Shown in pieces: positions 16,585-25,495 of a DNA stretch of 64,000 nucleotides. The stretch is from Aggregatilineales bacterium (GTDB taxonomy: Bacteria; Chloroflexota; Anaerolineae; Aggregatilineales; Phototrophicaceae). The translations under genes were made by a program, and so were the position numbers. How positions within the stretch are numbered: position 1 is the stretch's first letter; every line of letters begins with the position of its first letter. The stretch spans positions 62,001 through 126,000 of the forward strand of contig JAUQWZ010000057.1 in NCBI GenBank assembly GCA_030834905.1, read 5' to 3'. The notes under the pieces are model-generated. The model was not told where the DNA came from and did no database searches. It worked only from the letters and a program-made list of their open reading frames with translations.

Positions 16585-16664
16585 AGAGAAGTAAAAGAAG
16601 TAGAAGAAGTAAGAAAAGTCAAAGGAAAAGGAGAAGGAGCGCGGCACACCCGCCACGCTCCTTT
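16585..16664. repeat. Purine-rich tract plus hairpin after the mutase
   Basis: An almost pure A/G stretch (16585-16638, including AAGTAGAAGAAGTAAG) is followed by a hairpin: AAGGAGCG (16634-16641) with CGCTCCTT (16656-16663). The same purine tract recurs near 19610. The hairpin lies between convergent genes and ends in CTTTATG, so it could be a weak terminator for both. Confidence 0.6.
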
Positions 16665-16692
16665 ATGATTCTGATCGGGGTTGACGGTGTCG

Positions 16693-17997
16693 CTACGACG
16701 ATCCATTGCCGCGCGCGATGCGGTTGAGCAGATCGAACCAGAACGGCGCGCCCTGAGAAATGGCGATGACCGTGATTGCCCAGCCGACGAGTTTGCGAAT
16801 CAGCAAACCAAACCAGTTGGGGTTATTCGCCGGACCGAAATTCCAGAGGTTGCGCAGGCTGCCACAGGCAGCACCGGAGTCAGCCGACTGGCAGCCGTCG
16901 GTCAGCGAGGTGAAATCCCAGCCAATCGGAAGGCGAAGCGCCAGCAGACTGTCCACCGTTTCCTGGACTTCCCGCGTAGACGGCGCGACAGTGTTGGCTG
17001 TGTCCGACGCTGCGGGCGGTGCCGACGGATCGGCGGTGGCTTCCGGCGCGGGGTTCTGGGCTTCCTCAAGCGCGGTCTGCGACTGGTCGATCTCCTGCTG
17101 AAGCTGCCCGCTTTCAAGCTGGACGCGGGCGGTTTCGACCAGAGTTGCCCGCAGCGCCGGGTCGTCCCACAGCGTTTGGGCGACGAACAGCGAATCGACG
17201 TTCAGCAATGTCGCCAGCAGGACGCCGATCAGCAGCGACATATACTGGATGTTTTTCTTGTACGTCTCGGAGAGCTGATCCATGCGGGCGTTGAACCAGA
17301 ACTCGATTTTGTCCTGCGCTTCTTCAATCGAACGCGCGGAAGCCAGCAGCGTTTCCAGCGCCTTTTGCAGCACCGGATTTTGAATGTGGCGAATGCCGTC
17401 CAGCAGCGGGATAAGCTTGCTGCTTTCGTTGCTCAGGTTGAGTTCCTGGCGCATGTCGTCCGCCTGAGCCAGCGCGCCGAGCAGCGCCTGGCGGTCACCG
17501 GCGTCGCCCACGTTGCTGATGGCGCTGCGCAGTTCGGTCATGCCGATGCCTGAGCTTTGGAAGCGGCGGATCATCTCGCGGATCTGCGCCCGTTCCGCGC
17601 CTTCCAGCACCTGTTCGGTGACTTCCAGCAGCGGCGCGAACATATCACGTCCCGCGTTTGCCGAGAGGATATCCAGCAGCGCCTGCGAGAACATTTCCGG
17701 CGGAATCCACGATACCCGGCAGGGTTCGGTGGTCGAAGTAAGCTCTTCCGCCGATTGGGCGGAAATCACTTCTTCGGGCTGCACCTTCGGTTCAATCAGC
17801 CGGATCAGCGGATGCGCCATAAACTTCGCCTGAATGACCGGATCGGTGAGCAGATCGGCAATGCCGGTTTTCAGGTGCTTGGCGCGGGTGTTCAGCACGT
17901 TGGTGATGACCGTGTTGATCTGGGTGACGATGATGCTGAGAAGGCTGTAGATGAATATCATCCCGATGATGACTTCGATTATGGGGGAATTAAGCAT
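16693..17997 (-). CDS. Membrane protein of unknown function
   Basis: 434 residues. It opens with a membrane helix (VIIGMIFIYSLLSIIVTQIN), has another in the middle (YMSLLIGVLLATLLNVDSLF, about 250) and one near the C-terminus (VGWAITVIAISQGAPFWF). Between the second and third helices lies a long acidic, Ala/Gln-rich and probably coiled region. The N-terminal segment, a helix followed by RAKHLKTGIADLL, is shared with a widespread family of uncharacterised bacterial proteins. AGGAGAGGG precedes the ATG. It converges with the mutase gene. No function can be given. Confidence 0.7.
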   Translation of the reverse strand: MLNSPIIEVIIGMIFIYSLLSIIVTQINTVITNVLNTRAKHLKTGIADLLTDPVIQAKFMAHPLIRLIEPKVQPEEVISAQSAEELTSTTEPCRVSWIPPEMFSQALLDILSANAGRDMFAPLLEVTEQVLEGAERAQIREMIRRFQSSGIGMTELRSAISNVGDAGDRQALLGALAQADDMRQELNLSNESSKLIPLLDGIRHIQNPVLQKALETLLASARSIEEAQDKIEFWFNARMDQLSETYKKNIQYMSLLIGVLLATLLNVDSLFVAQTLWDDPALRATLVETARVQLESGQLQQEIDQSQTALEEAQNPAPEATADPSAPPAASDTANTVAPSTREVQETVDSLLALRLPIGWDFTSLTDGCQSADSGAACGSLRNLWNFGPANNPNWFGLLIRKLVGWAITVIAISQGAPFWFDLLNRIARGNGSS

Positions 17998-18055
17998 CGC
18001 CCTCTCCTTGTGCGCAGAAAATCTCGTCTAGTGTAGCACGATTCCGGAACATGGG

Positions 18056-18064
18056 TGGTATAAT
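18056..18064 (+). promoter_or_regulatory. icd promoter, extended -10
   Basis: TGG followed by TATAAT (18059-18064) forms an extended -10 element 40 bases before the icd start. The -35 region is weak, as is usual for extended -10 promoters. Confidence 0.6.
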
Positions 18065-18103
18065 CTCCCGTCTCTTAAACATCGCAACAACTGAGGAGAA
18101 ATC

Positions 18104-19351
18104 ATGGCTTATGACAACATTGTAGTCCCTTCTGGCGGTGAAAAAATCGCAATCGAAAACGGCAGGGTCAGCGTGCCGGACAACCCATACGTGTGTTTCA
18201 TCGAAGGCGACGGCATTGGTCCCGATATCATGACCGCGAGCAAGCGGATGTGGGACGCGGCTGTTGAGAAGGCTTACGGCGGCAAGCGTAAGATTAGCTG
18301 GGTCGAGATTTACTGCGGCGAAAAAGCGGCTGGTGTTTACGACGGCAACTACATGCCTGAAGAAACGTTTGACGCGCTGCGCGAGTTCAAAGTCGGCATC
18401 AAGGGACCGCTGACCACGCCGGTGGGCGAGGGTTTCCGCAGCCTGAACGTGACGCTGCGCCAGGTGCTCGATCTGTATAGCTGCGTGCGTCCGGTGCGCT
18501 GGTACAAGGGCGTGCCCAGCCCGGTCAAGCACCCTGAGAATGTGGACGTGGTCATCTTCCGCGAGAACACCGAAGACGTATACACCGGCATCGAGTACGA
18601 AGCCGGGTCGCCCGAAAACGAGAAGCTGGCGCGTTTCCTGCGTGAAGAACTGGGCGCGGAATTTTTTGAAGGCGCGGGCATTGGCATCAAGCCGATCAGC
18701 GCCTTTGGCACGAAGCGGCTGGTGCGGGCGGCGATCCGCTACGCGATTGAGCGCAAGCGCGAGAGCGTGACTCTGGTACACAAAGGCAACATCCAGAAGT
18801 ACACCGAAGGCGCTTTCATGAAGTGGGGCTACGAAGTCGCGGCGGAAGAATTCCCCAATGAGACGATATCCTGGAGCGAAGTCGAGGCGAATCACGGCGG
18901 CAAAGTGCCCGCCGGCAAGATATTGATTCAGGACGTGATCGCCGACATCAGCTTCCAGAAGATGCTGCTGCGCCCAAGCGAATTTGACGTGCTGGCGACG
19001 TCCAACCTGAACGGCGACTACCTGAGCGACGCGATTGCGGCGGAAGTTGGCGGCGTGGGCATCGCCCCCGGCGCGAACATTGGCGACGAAGTGGCGCTGT
19101 TTGAGGCGACACACGGCACCGCGCCCAAGTATTCCAATCTCGACAAGGTGAATCCCGGCTCGCTGCTGTTCAGCGGCGTGATGATGCTGGAATACATGGG
19201 CTGGGACGAAGCCGCCGCGCTGATCACCAAAGGCTACGAGCGCACGCTCGAACAGAAGGTGGTCACTTACGACTTCGCCCGTCAGATGGAAGGCGCGAAG
19301 GAAGTCAAGACCAGCGAGTTCGCCACCGCCGTCATCGGCAATATGGACTAG
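18104..19351 (+). CDS. icd: NADP-type isocitrate dehydrogenase
   Basis: A 415-residue TCA-cycle enzyme that oxidises isocitrate to 2-oxoglutarate. Substrate-binding residues are in [29 protein letters not shown], including the Ser that E. coli-type kinases phosphorylate. [15 protein letters not shown] and [12 protein letters not shown] follow. The metal/cofactor region is [14 protein letters not shown] and GIAPGANIG, and ATHGTAPKY is the NADP-binding turn. GAGGAGA stands 7 bases before the ATG. Length and order are those of the bacterial homodimeric enzyme. It is monocistronic, with its own promoter and terminator. Confidence 0.95.
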   Translation: MAYDNIVVPSGGEKIAIENGRVSVPDNPYVCFIEGDGIGPDIMTASKRMWDAAVEKAYGGKRKISWVEIYCGEKAAGVYDGNYMPEETFDALREFKVGIKGPLTTPVGEGFRSLNVTLRQVLDLYSCVRPVRWYKGVPSPVKHPENVDVVIFRENTEDVYTGIEYEAGSPENEKLARFLREELGAEFFEGAGIGIKPISAFGTKRLVRAAIRYAIERKRESVTLVHKGNIQKYTEGAFMKWGYEVAAEEFPNETISWSEVEANHGGKVPAGKILIQDVIADISFQKMLLRPSEFDVLATSNLNGDYLSDAIAAEVGGVGIAPGANIGDEVALFEATHGTAPKYSNLDKVNPGSLLFSGVMMLEYMGWDEAAALITKGYERTLEQKVVTYDFARQMEGAKEVKTSEFATAVIGNMD

Positions 19352-19364
19352 AGACGCGCCGAGT

Positions 19365-19671
19365 ACAAAGTACTGAGTGCTGAGAAAGCTGGGGGTGGGA
19401 GCGGCGAAAAGCCTGCTCCCACTTTTTTTGCGTGGAAGATACGGGGATTGTGGAAGATATTGCACGCCTGATGCCAAACACATGCTGCTGCGTTCCTCTT
19501 ATGCGTCACCTCCTGTCTATGCGTTCGACAATAGCACACAAGTTCTATTAGATGGTGACAATTTGGGCGGCATTTTGGACACAAAAAGAGGCGTAAAGAA
19601 CGTAGAGAAAGTAATAGAAGTAGAAGAAGTAAGGAAAGGGGAGTAGGGACACGACATTGTCGTGTCCCTAC
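19365..19671. repeat. Composite 3' intergenic element after icd
   Basis: This 368-bp gap (19352-19719) has no gene I can support. It holds, in order, an ACTGAGTGCTGAG motif (19372-19384), a terminator (19395-19429), a purine-rich tract with AAGTAGAAGAAGTAAGG (about 19594-19640) and a perfect 13-bp palindrome (19643-19671: GTAGGGACACGAC, ATT, GTCGTGTCCCTAC). The same kinds of module in the same order follow other stop codons in this window. Confidence 0.7.
19395..19429 (+). terminator. Intrinsic terminator of icd
   Basis: GTGGGAGC (19395-19402) pairs with GCTCCCAC (19415-19422), followed by seven T residues (19423-19429). It lies 44 bases after the icd stop. Confidence 0.88.
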
Positions 19672-19719
19672 ATTCCTCGCGGTGAATGGTTAATCACCAT
19701 TAACCGGTGGCAGGGACGA

Positions 19720-20496
19720 TCAAATCGTATCCGGCTCATCCGCCGGGCGGCGCAGGATTTGCGCCAGCAGCAGCGCCCCAACCGCCAGCACGATCAGCAG
19801 GAAGCCCGCCGACAGCGCGGCGTTCAGGTCGCGTTCGAGAATGTTGTAGATCAGCAGCGGCATGGTCTGGGTGCGCCCCTGCAGGCTGCCCGCAAACAGA
19901 ATCGTCGCGCCAAATTCGCCCAGCGCCCGCGCCCAACTGAGGACTAACCCGGCGGCGAGCGCGCGGCGGGCAAGCGGCAGCGTCACGCGGAAAAACAGCG
20001 CCAGACTGCCCGCGCCATCCACTCGCCCCGCGTCTTCGATCTCGCGCGAGACACCCTGAAAACCGACCTGGGCGGCGCGAATGTAAAACGGCGCCGACAC
20101 AAACGTCTGCGCCAGAACGACCGCCGCCGTCGTGAACGGCAGGCTGATTCCAAACGTCGCCAGCAGCGGACCAAACAGACCGCGCCGCCCGAAGGTTGCC
20201 AGCAGCCCCAGCCCGGCGACGGCGGGGGGCAGCACAATCGGCAGCTCGACCACCAGCGAGAGGATTCGCTTAAAGCGGAAATTCCAGCGGGCGAGGATGT
20301 ATGCCAGCGGCGTGCCGAACAGAATGGTCAGCAGCGCGGTGATGGCTGTCGTGACGACTGACAGCGTGAGCGCCTCTGCTACGCCCGACATGGTATCGGA
20401 CGCTGACACGCCGCGAACGCCGATGACGAGAACCGGCACGCCGAGAAACAACAGCCCAACTGCCGCAATCAGTATGATGAACAATCTACCGCGCAT
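19720..20496 (-). CDS. modB: Molybdate ABC transporter permease
   Basis: 258 residues from ATG at 20496; a TTG at 20508 overlapping the modA stop (TTGA) is an alternative start. Five to six membrane helices carry the binding-protein-dependent permease core. The EAA loop for contact with the ATPase is visible as VSREIEDAGRVDGAGSLALF, followed by RALAAGLVLSWARALGEFGAT, the characteristic ModB/CysT-type ending. It forms the membrane channel for molybdate (or tungstate). The partner ATPase ModC is not encoded next to it. Confidence 0.9.
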   Translation of the reverse strand: MRGRLFIILIAAVGLLFLGVPVLVIGVRGVSASDTMSGVAEALTLSVVTTAITALLTILFGTPLAYILARWNFRFKRILSLVVELPIVLPPAVAGLGLLATFGRRGLFGPLLATFGISLPFTTAAVVLAQTFVSAPFYIRAAQVGFQGVSREIEDAGRVDGAGSLALFFRVTLPLARRALAAGLVLSWARALGEFGATILFAGSLQGRTQTMPLLIYNILERDLNAALSAGFLLIVLAVGALLLAQILRRPADEPDTI

Positions 20497-20504
20497 AGCC
20501 CCTG

Positions 20505-21296
20505 TCAATCGACGCGAACGAAGCCCCAGCGCGCCAGCGTATTCTGACCGCCGCTGGAAAGCACGTAATCCACAAATGCCTGCGCCAGTTCAGGACTGGC
20601 GCTGTCACTGATCGGCGCAATCGGATAGGTGGCAAGGCTGTTGAGCGCGCGGGCAACGCGGATGGCGATCACCTGCTCGGCGGCTTCGGGGGTCACGTCA
20701 GACTGGTAGACGATTCCGGCGTCGGCTTCACCCAGAGCGACCTTCAGGAACACCTGGCGCACATTGTCTTCTTCAGAGACAAGATTATCGAGTACGGCGC
20801 TGCGGAAGATCTGCCCATAGGTGGGCAGGGAGGCTGCCCGCGCCAGCATGACATCGGTATAGGCGCGCACCGGCACTTCGGGCGCGGCGAGCACCAACCG
20901 GATGCCGGGGCTGGCAAGATCGCGCAGGGAGGTAATCCCCGCCGGGTTATCTGCCGGGGTGATGAGGACGAGCTGGTTGCGAACGAACGTCCGGGGCGCG
21001 GCTTCGATAACACCGGCATCCCGCACCACCTGCATCTGCCGGACGTTGGCGCTGGCGAACACATCGCCGGGCGCGCCTTCGCTTAACTGCGCCGCCAGCG
21101 TGGACGAGCCGCCGAAATTGAACAGGATTTCGACGCCGGGATTAGCGGCTTCAAAATCGACGGCGATCTCCTCAAACGCATCGGTGAGCGAAGCGGCGGC
21201 GAATACGGTCAGCGTGCCGCCCTCCTGCGCCACGGCAGTGCCGAGGACAGCGCCGCACAGGAGTGCTACCATCAGAAGTACCAGGCTTTGCTTCAT
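20505..21296 (-). CDS. modA: Molybdate-binding protein
   Basis: 263 residues with a signal peptide (MKQSLVLLMVALLCGAVLG, cleavage near AVAQEG). The mature part has the ModA opening LTVFAAASLTDAF, the oxyanion-binding FNFGGSSTLAAQLSEGAPGD, and SDVTPEA near the hinge. It delivers molybdate to ModB. It overlaps padR by ATGA on one side and modB on the other, so all three are co-translated. No lipobox is visible, and the cleaved protein may be soluble or held by the permease. Confidence 0.92.
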   Translation of the reverse strand: MKQSLVLLMVALLCGAVLGTAVAQEGGTLTVFAAASLTDAFEEIAVDFEAANPGVEILFNFGGSSTLAAQLSEGAPGDVFASANVRQMQVVRDAGVIEAAPRTFVRNQLVLITPADNPAGITSLRDLASPGIRLVLAAPEVPVRAYTDVMLARAASLPTYGQIFRSAVLDNLVSEEDNVRQVFLKVALGEADAGIVYQSDVTPEAAEQVIAIRVARALNSLATYPIAPISDSASPELAQAFVDYVLSSGGQNTLARWGFVRVD

Positions 21297-21829
21297 AAAT
21301 CTTCTCCATCGTGTGGGATCATCTCACAGCGATCTATCCAATTCAGGATAGCGTCCAGTTGTCCTACCTGAAGATCGAGTGACAAGTGACTGACGCCTAA
21401 GGGCGCGGTGTCGCGCTGGTGGATGCGCGCCGCCCGTTCCTGGCGACATGCCAGCTTCTGGCGGCGGATAATTTCGATTGTGGGCAGATTGAGCAGCCGG
21501 GCGATATACAGGCGGCTGAGAAACTCGACCCGGACGCTGCGGATGCTGGCAGAGGGCTGCGGTTCATGCAGCCAGCTATACAGCCGTTCACGCCCAATGG
21601 GGGCAATCGTGTAGACGACCCGGGCGGGCGCGTTGGCTGATGCCATTTCCTCTCCGGTGATGTAGCCCTGGGCGCTCAGGCGTTTGAGGACGGCGTAAAG
21701 CTGGCTGACGCTCAGCTTCCAGACGCAGCCAAGCTCTGCCGGATCGCGGAAGATTTCGAGCAGTTGGTAGCCATGCTGTGGACGAAACGCCAGCAGCCCC
21801 AGCAGGGTGTCATCAGGAATGAATGCCAT
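21293..21829 (-). CDS. PadR-family transcription regulator of the mod operon
   Basis: 178 residues. The N-terminal 85 residues are the PadR winged helix: LLGLLAFRPQHGYQLLEIF, then WKLSVSQLYAVLKRLSAQGYI and VYTIAPIGRERLYSWL. The C-terminal helices are a dimerisation domain of the PadR-s2 type. It is the first gene of the unit and overlaps modA by 4 bases. PadR proteins are mostly repressors that often control their own operon. Molybdate uptake is more usually governed by ModE, so this pairing is uncommon. The inducing ligand cannot be read from sequence. Confidence 0.85.
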   Translation of the reverse strand: MAFIPDDTLLGLLAFRPQHGYQLLEIFRDPAELGCVWKLSVSQLYAVLKRLSAQGYITGEEMASANAPARVVYTIAPIGRERLYSWLHEPQPSASIRSVRVEFLSRLYIARLLNLPTIEIIRRQKLACRQERAARIHQRDTAPLGVSHLSLDLQVGQLDAILNWIDRCEMIPHDGEDL

Positions 21830-21833
21830 GGGG

Positions 21834-21864
21834 CTATTCTATCATGGAATAGTGTCAAGACCAA
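21834..21864 (-). promoter_or_regulatory. Promoter and palindrome upstream of padR-modAB
   Basis: On the minus strand TTGGTC (21864-21859) and TAGAAT (21841-21836) are separated by 17 bases. The -10 ends only 6 bases before the padR ATG, so transcription may start at the ATG itself. A near-perfect palindrome, CTATTCTAT, C, ATGGAATAG (21834-21852), overlaps the -10 and is a good candidate operator. Confidence 0.5.
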
Positions 21865-21932
21865 AGATGTGGCGAGAGCCATTCCGAGCGCCTAAAATGG
21901 TGCATTGGTTTTTGTCTGACCGGGGGCTTGCA

Positions 21933-22304
21933 GTGACCCAACACACGATCATGATCGTTGACGACGACATTATGAACCGGGAACTCTTGCAGACCGTCTT
22001 TGAACGCTACGGCTACGCCTCGCTGCCCGCCGCCAATGGACCGCACGCGCTGCGATTGGCAGAGACTGAACAGCCTTCGCTCATCATCTGCGATGTGCGG
22101 ATGGCGGGCATGGACGGTTACGAAGTCTGCGCCCAGCTTAAAGGTGGCGAGACGACACGTCACATCCCCGTCATCATGCTTTCCGCCTATGACAACGACA
22201 GCGAACGCCAGAAGGCGGCTGACGTTCAGGCAGATGATTTCATCCCGAAGCTTAATGGCTGGCAAAAGCTTATGGAACGAATCAAGCAGCTTCTCCCTGC
22301 CTGA
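21933..22304 (+). CDS. Single-domain response regulator
   Basis: 123 residues from a GTG at 21933, preceded by a GGGGG run; longer frames exist but add residues unlike a receiver. It is a lone CheY-like receiver: acidic pair in MIVDDD, phosphate-accepting Asp in IICDVRMAGMDGYEV (about residue 55), Ser in VIMLSAYD and the conserved Lys in DDFIPKLNGW. There is no output domain, so it probably passes phosphate on or binds a partner protein. No kinase is adjacent; it is divergent from padR. Confidence 0.8.
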   Translation: MTQHTIMIVDDDIMNRELLQTVFERYGYASLPAANGPHALRLAETEQPSLIICDVRMAGMDGYEVCAQLKGGETTRHIPVIMLSAYDNDSERQKAADVQADDFIPKLNGWQKLMERIKQLLPA

Positions 22305-22395
22305 CGGTTTCCCAACGTTCTGCCTGCGCGCGCTGGCAATCGCCGGGCGTATCGGGTAAAACAGCCGCCAACTCGTCGGCATAGAGTCTGGTCGT

Positions 22396-23070
22396 ATGTC
22401 GCGTCGATCCCGATCTTCAGGACAGGGTGGTCCTCCGGCGATACTGGTATTTCTCGTCGCCATTGCACTGGTGTTTGGCGCATTTTACCTGTATCAGGGG
22501 GCGCAGAACTTCATCCGCACCGGCGGCTTAGGGGTGGAAGAGGCGACTTCGCGCGCCGAAGTGGTCAGCAGCGCCACGGCGCAGCGTTCGACCCAGTCGG
22601 CGACGCGAATGGCTTCGACGCCGCGCCCAAGCCTGACGCCAGTGCCGGAATGTATTGATTTCCGGGTGGTGGTAAACGCAGTCGTGCGCCGATCACCCAG
22701 CGAAAGCGGCGCAGTTGAGACTGGTCTGAACGCGGGGACGGTGGTCTGTGTGCTGGGGCGCGACGAAGGCAGCGAGTGGTATGCGATTGATCTGAACCGC
22801 GAGACGCGGCGGGTTGAGCTTGCCTACATGAATGAAGTGGTGCTGGAGGCGGTCAATCCCACGCTGACGCCCAGCCAGACGACATCGCCGCTGCCGACGG
22901 TGACGCCCGCGCCCACCGAAACGCCGAGCATCACGCCGCCGCCCACCGATACCCTGGCGCCATCGGTGACGCCGCGATTTACCCGCCGCGCAACGTCCGC
23001 GCCGGAAAGCACAGCCACCGAGACGGCGACGCCAGTCACGCCAACCGACGTGCCCATACAGAGCGCCTGA
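22396..23070 (+). CDS. Membrane-anchored protein with SH3-like domain and Thr/Pro tail
   Basis: 224 residues. One N-terminal membrane helix (AILVFLVAIALVFGAFYLY) leaves the rest outside the cell. A Ser/Thr-rich spacer leads to a small beta-rich domain (about 85-145: VNAVVRRSPSESGAVETGLNAGTVVCVL), the pattern of bacterial SH3-like domains that bind cell-wall peptides. The C-terminal 75 residues are a Thr/Pro-rich stalk with repeated TPxPT. No enzyme domain is seen. A wall-binding or sensing role is inferred. Confidence 0.65.
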   Translation: MSRRSRSSGQGGPPAILVFLVAIALVFGAFYLYQGAQNFIRTGGLGVEEATSRAEVVSSATAQRSTQSATRMASTPRPSLTPVPECIDFRVVVNAVVRRSPSESGAVETGLNAGTVVCVLGRDEGSEWYAIDLNRETRRVELAYMNEVVLEAVNPTLTPSQTTSPLPTVTPAPTETPSITPPPTDTLAPSVTPRFTRRATSAPESTATETATPVTPTDVPIQSA

Positions 23071-23072
23071 TT

Positions 23073-23157
23073 TTCCCCTCACCCTGCTCAACTACGTTGA
23101 GATGTCCCTCTCCCACACAAGCGGGGAGAGGGACAAGGGATCTGAGGTTGAGGGGAA
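23073..23157. repeat. Nested inverted repeat with cloverleaf potential
   Basis: Outer 9-bp arms (TTCCCCTCA 23073-23081, TGAGGGGAA 23149-23157) enclose two hairpins: TCAAC/GTTGA (23088-23100) and a perfect 11-bp stem GTCCCTCTCCC/GGGAGAGGGAC (23104-23134). It fills most of the gap between convergent genes and resembles small non-autonomous repeats. Confidence 0.65.
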
Positions 23158-23174
23158 GAAAGTGCATAATACAA

Positions 23175-24425
23175 CTACGGCTTGACGGGCGCGCGTTCCT
23201 GCCTGCGGGGCTGTCCCCAGGGAAAAAACAGGTGATGTTCGGTGGCGACGCCTGCCAGCAGGCGCAGCGCCGCGCCGACCATGAGGACGGCTGTCAGCGG
23301 GATGCCGCCGGATGCCAGGGCACTGCCGATCATCGGTCCGACAAAGGCTGCCAGACCGACCGCCTGCTGGTAGGCGATTGAATAGGAAGTCAACTGGTCG
23401 CTGGGCGCGCTGTCATTGAAGTACGCCAGCAGCCCGACCATCGCCGCGGCTGTCCAGCAAGCGCCGGACAGCGCCGCCCCCACCAGCGTGAGGGGCAGGT
23501 TGGTGGCAAGCCCGAAGATGATCGCCGCCAGCGCCGTTCCAACCATCGTCAGGGCGATCATCCCCCGCATCCCGAAGCGGCTGGACAGCGGCTGGATGAG
23601 GGCGACGACGGCAGCGCCCGCGCCAAGCTCCACCAGACCGAACAGCGCCATAAAACCTTCCGCTGCGCCCAGGTTTTCCACCAGATGCAGCGGCGTGATG
23701 GCGACGATTGAGGTAAAGGCAACATAGCAGAACCCGGCTATCAGCGCCATCTGGCGGAAAGCGGGCGATTTCCACGGGCTGCCGGTTGCGGCGGCGGTTG
23801 GCTCGGTTTGCGGGGCGGCGACGCGTACGCGCAGGCAGTGGTACAGGCTGCCTAATGCGAACAGGAACGCCAGCAGAAACATCACCTGATAATCCAGCGG
23901 GAAGGGAGCCGTTTCCAGCCAAAGCCCAAATGCCACCGCGCCAATGGCAACGGCGACGTTCAGCACCATCGAGCGCTGGCTGAGCAGCCGCGTGAAGCGG
24001 ACGCCGACGACGGCTTCGCGCATCAGGGCGAGAAAAGTAACGCTGGCAATGCCCTGGGGAATGGCGGGCAGCGCCACCGCCAGGACGATGTACCACGGCT
24101 GGAGATCGGGTGGCAGAAACGGCGCGAAGGCGGGGAGCAGAAACATGAGGCGAAACGCCAGCCCAGGCATAAACAGGGCGCTCACTGCATCGGGGTAACG
24201 CCTGCGCCACCAACCGCTAAAAGACGATGAAATGAGCACCACCAGCGCCGGAACCGCGCTGATCCAGCCAAGCTGAACAGGCGTCGCGCCGAGATGGATA
24301 GCATAAATGGACAGAAAGCGTGAGGTAGCTGCCAGCGCCACCCCAAACCATGCAATATCCATGACCAGATGATGGGCGTTGGACTGCTCCACATCGCCAG
24401 AAACGTTACTCAGTTGTTGTGACAT
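23175..24425 (-). CDS. Major facilitator superfamily transporter
   Basis: 416 residues from the ATG at 24425 (MSQQLSN); the longer frame upstream has no membrane character. About twelve hydrophobic helices are visible in two halves, with a loop of charged and Pro-rich residues in the middle (CLRVRVAAPQTEPTAAATG). Motif A-like charges (SGWWRRRYPDA) follow helix 2-3. This matches MFS permeases of unknown substrate, often drug or sugar efflux. It is convergent with the SH3-like gene and divergent from bactofilin. Confidence 0.82.
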   Translation of the reverse strand: MSQQLSNVSGDVEQSNAHHLVMDIAWFGVALAATSRFLSIYAIHLGATPVQLGWISAVPALVVLISSSFSGWWRRRYPDAVSALFMPGLAFRLMFLLPAFAPFLPPDLQPWYIVLAVALPAIPQGIASVTFLALMREAVVGVRFTRLLSQRSMVLNVAVAIGAVAFGLWLETAPFPLDYQVMFLLAFLFALGSLYHCLRVRVAAPQTEPTAAATGSPWKSPAFRQMALIAGFCYVAFTSIVAITPLHLVENLGAAEGFMALFGLVELGAGAAVVALIQPLSSRFGMRGMIALTMVGTALAAIIFGLATNLPLTLVGAALSGACWTAAAMVGLLAYFNDSAPSDQLTSYSIAYQQAVGLAAFVGPMIGSALASGGIPLTAVLMVGAALRLLAGVATEHHLFFPWGQPRRQERAPVKP

Positions 24426-24674
24426 ATTGGGGTTGTGTTGGTGCGTGCCTCGGTGAGTGAGACTATAAAGTAAAGTGGACTCTCTTAACGCTAATCCCAG
24501 ATCTGGCGCGACACAATAGAGCCACATGGCATTGCTTGGTATGATGGTATGCTTCACCGGGGCAGCTTGCCGCGCCCGCGCCAGATTTCTCCGCTGCCAG
24601 CGGGACAGTTCTCATGGCAGCTTAACATCAATCTGGTATAGTTATCTTCGCTTTAACTCTTCAGGGAGGACACT

Positions 24675-25370
24675 ATGTCGTTCTTTGGCAGCCGCCGCCA
24701 GGCAGACCCACCGCCACCGCCTACGCAGCCGCGCAGCGAGGTCACGCAGCCTCAAAGTACGTCCCAGGTGCAGCAGCCAGTCGGCTTTGATACTGTGCTG
24801 GGCGCTAACTGTACGCTGGAGGGGACACTTCGCAGCAATTCCAACGTGCGTCTCGACGGCACGTTTACGGGAACACTGGAAATCTCCGGCAATGTTCTGG
24901 TCGGCGAAACCGCGAAGATCAACGCCGATATCAATGCCAAGAACCTGTCGATTGCTGGCGCTGTCCGCGGCAACGTGACCGGAAAGAAAGTTCAGCTTCT
25001 GCGCACCGGGCGCATCTGGGGCGATATTCATGCCCAGGCGCTGACGACGGAGGAAGGCGCATTTATCGATGGCAAGATTACGATGGTGAGTCAGGAACAC
25101 GCGCCGGAAGTCCATGAGGACTTGCCGAGCGAACTGCGCCCGGAGGATAAGCTGATCGCTGCCTTGACGTCAGAAGGTCTGGGGGCGATGGAAGAAGATC
25201 CGGACGACATGTACCATGAAGGCGAAGGCGACGCGCCCGAAGACGCGCGGGTGGATAATATCTCCTCGGATGACAACCTGCACGTCGGCGGCGATGCGCC
25301 GGAAGGACAGGTACAGGCGGATCTGGACGGCAATCCGCCTGATGACGATGATGTGCGACAGTCAACTTAG
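24675..25370 (+). CDS. Bactofilin-family cytoskeletal protein
   Basis: 231 residues with AGGGAGGA 6 bases before the ATG. The core, about residues 35-140, is a right-handed beta-helix of the bactofilin type: TVLGANCTLEGTLRSNSNVRL, then GTFTGTLEISGNVLVGETAKI and further short repeats. The N-terminus is Pro/Gln-rich, and the C-terminal 90 residues are very acidic and probably disordered. Bactofilins polymerise without nucleotides and organise envelope or cell-shape functions. The long acidic tail is unusual and may attract partner proteins. Confidence 0.9.
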   Translation: MSFFGSRRQADPPPPPTQPRSEVTQPQSTSQVQQPVGFDTVLGANCTLEGTLRSNSNVRLDGTFTGTLEISGNVLVGETAKINADINAKNLSIAGAVRGNVTGKKVQLLRTGRIWGDIHAQALTTEEGAFIDGKITMVSQEHAPEVHEDLPSELRPEDKLIAALTSEGLGAMEEDPDDMYHEGEGDAPEDARVDNISSDDNLHVGGDAPEGQVQADLDGNPPDDDDVRQST

Positions 25371-25495
25371 GACGATGTGAACCAGTCATCTTGCAGCCTC
25401 TCCAGTGTGAACGAGGAGAGGCTGTTTTTGAATCAGATCGGGCTTTCAGCGATGGACGCAGCCCGCAGTCAGGACATTACGACGAGGTACAGCGC

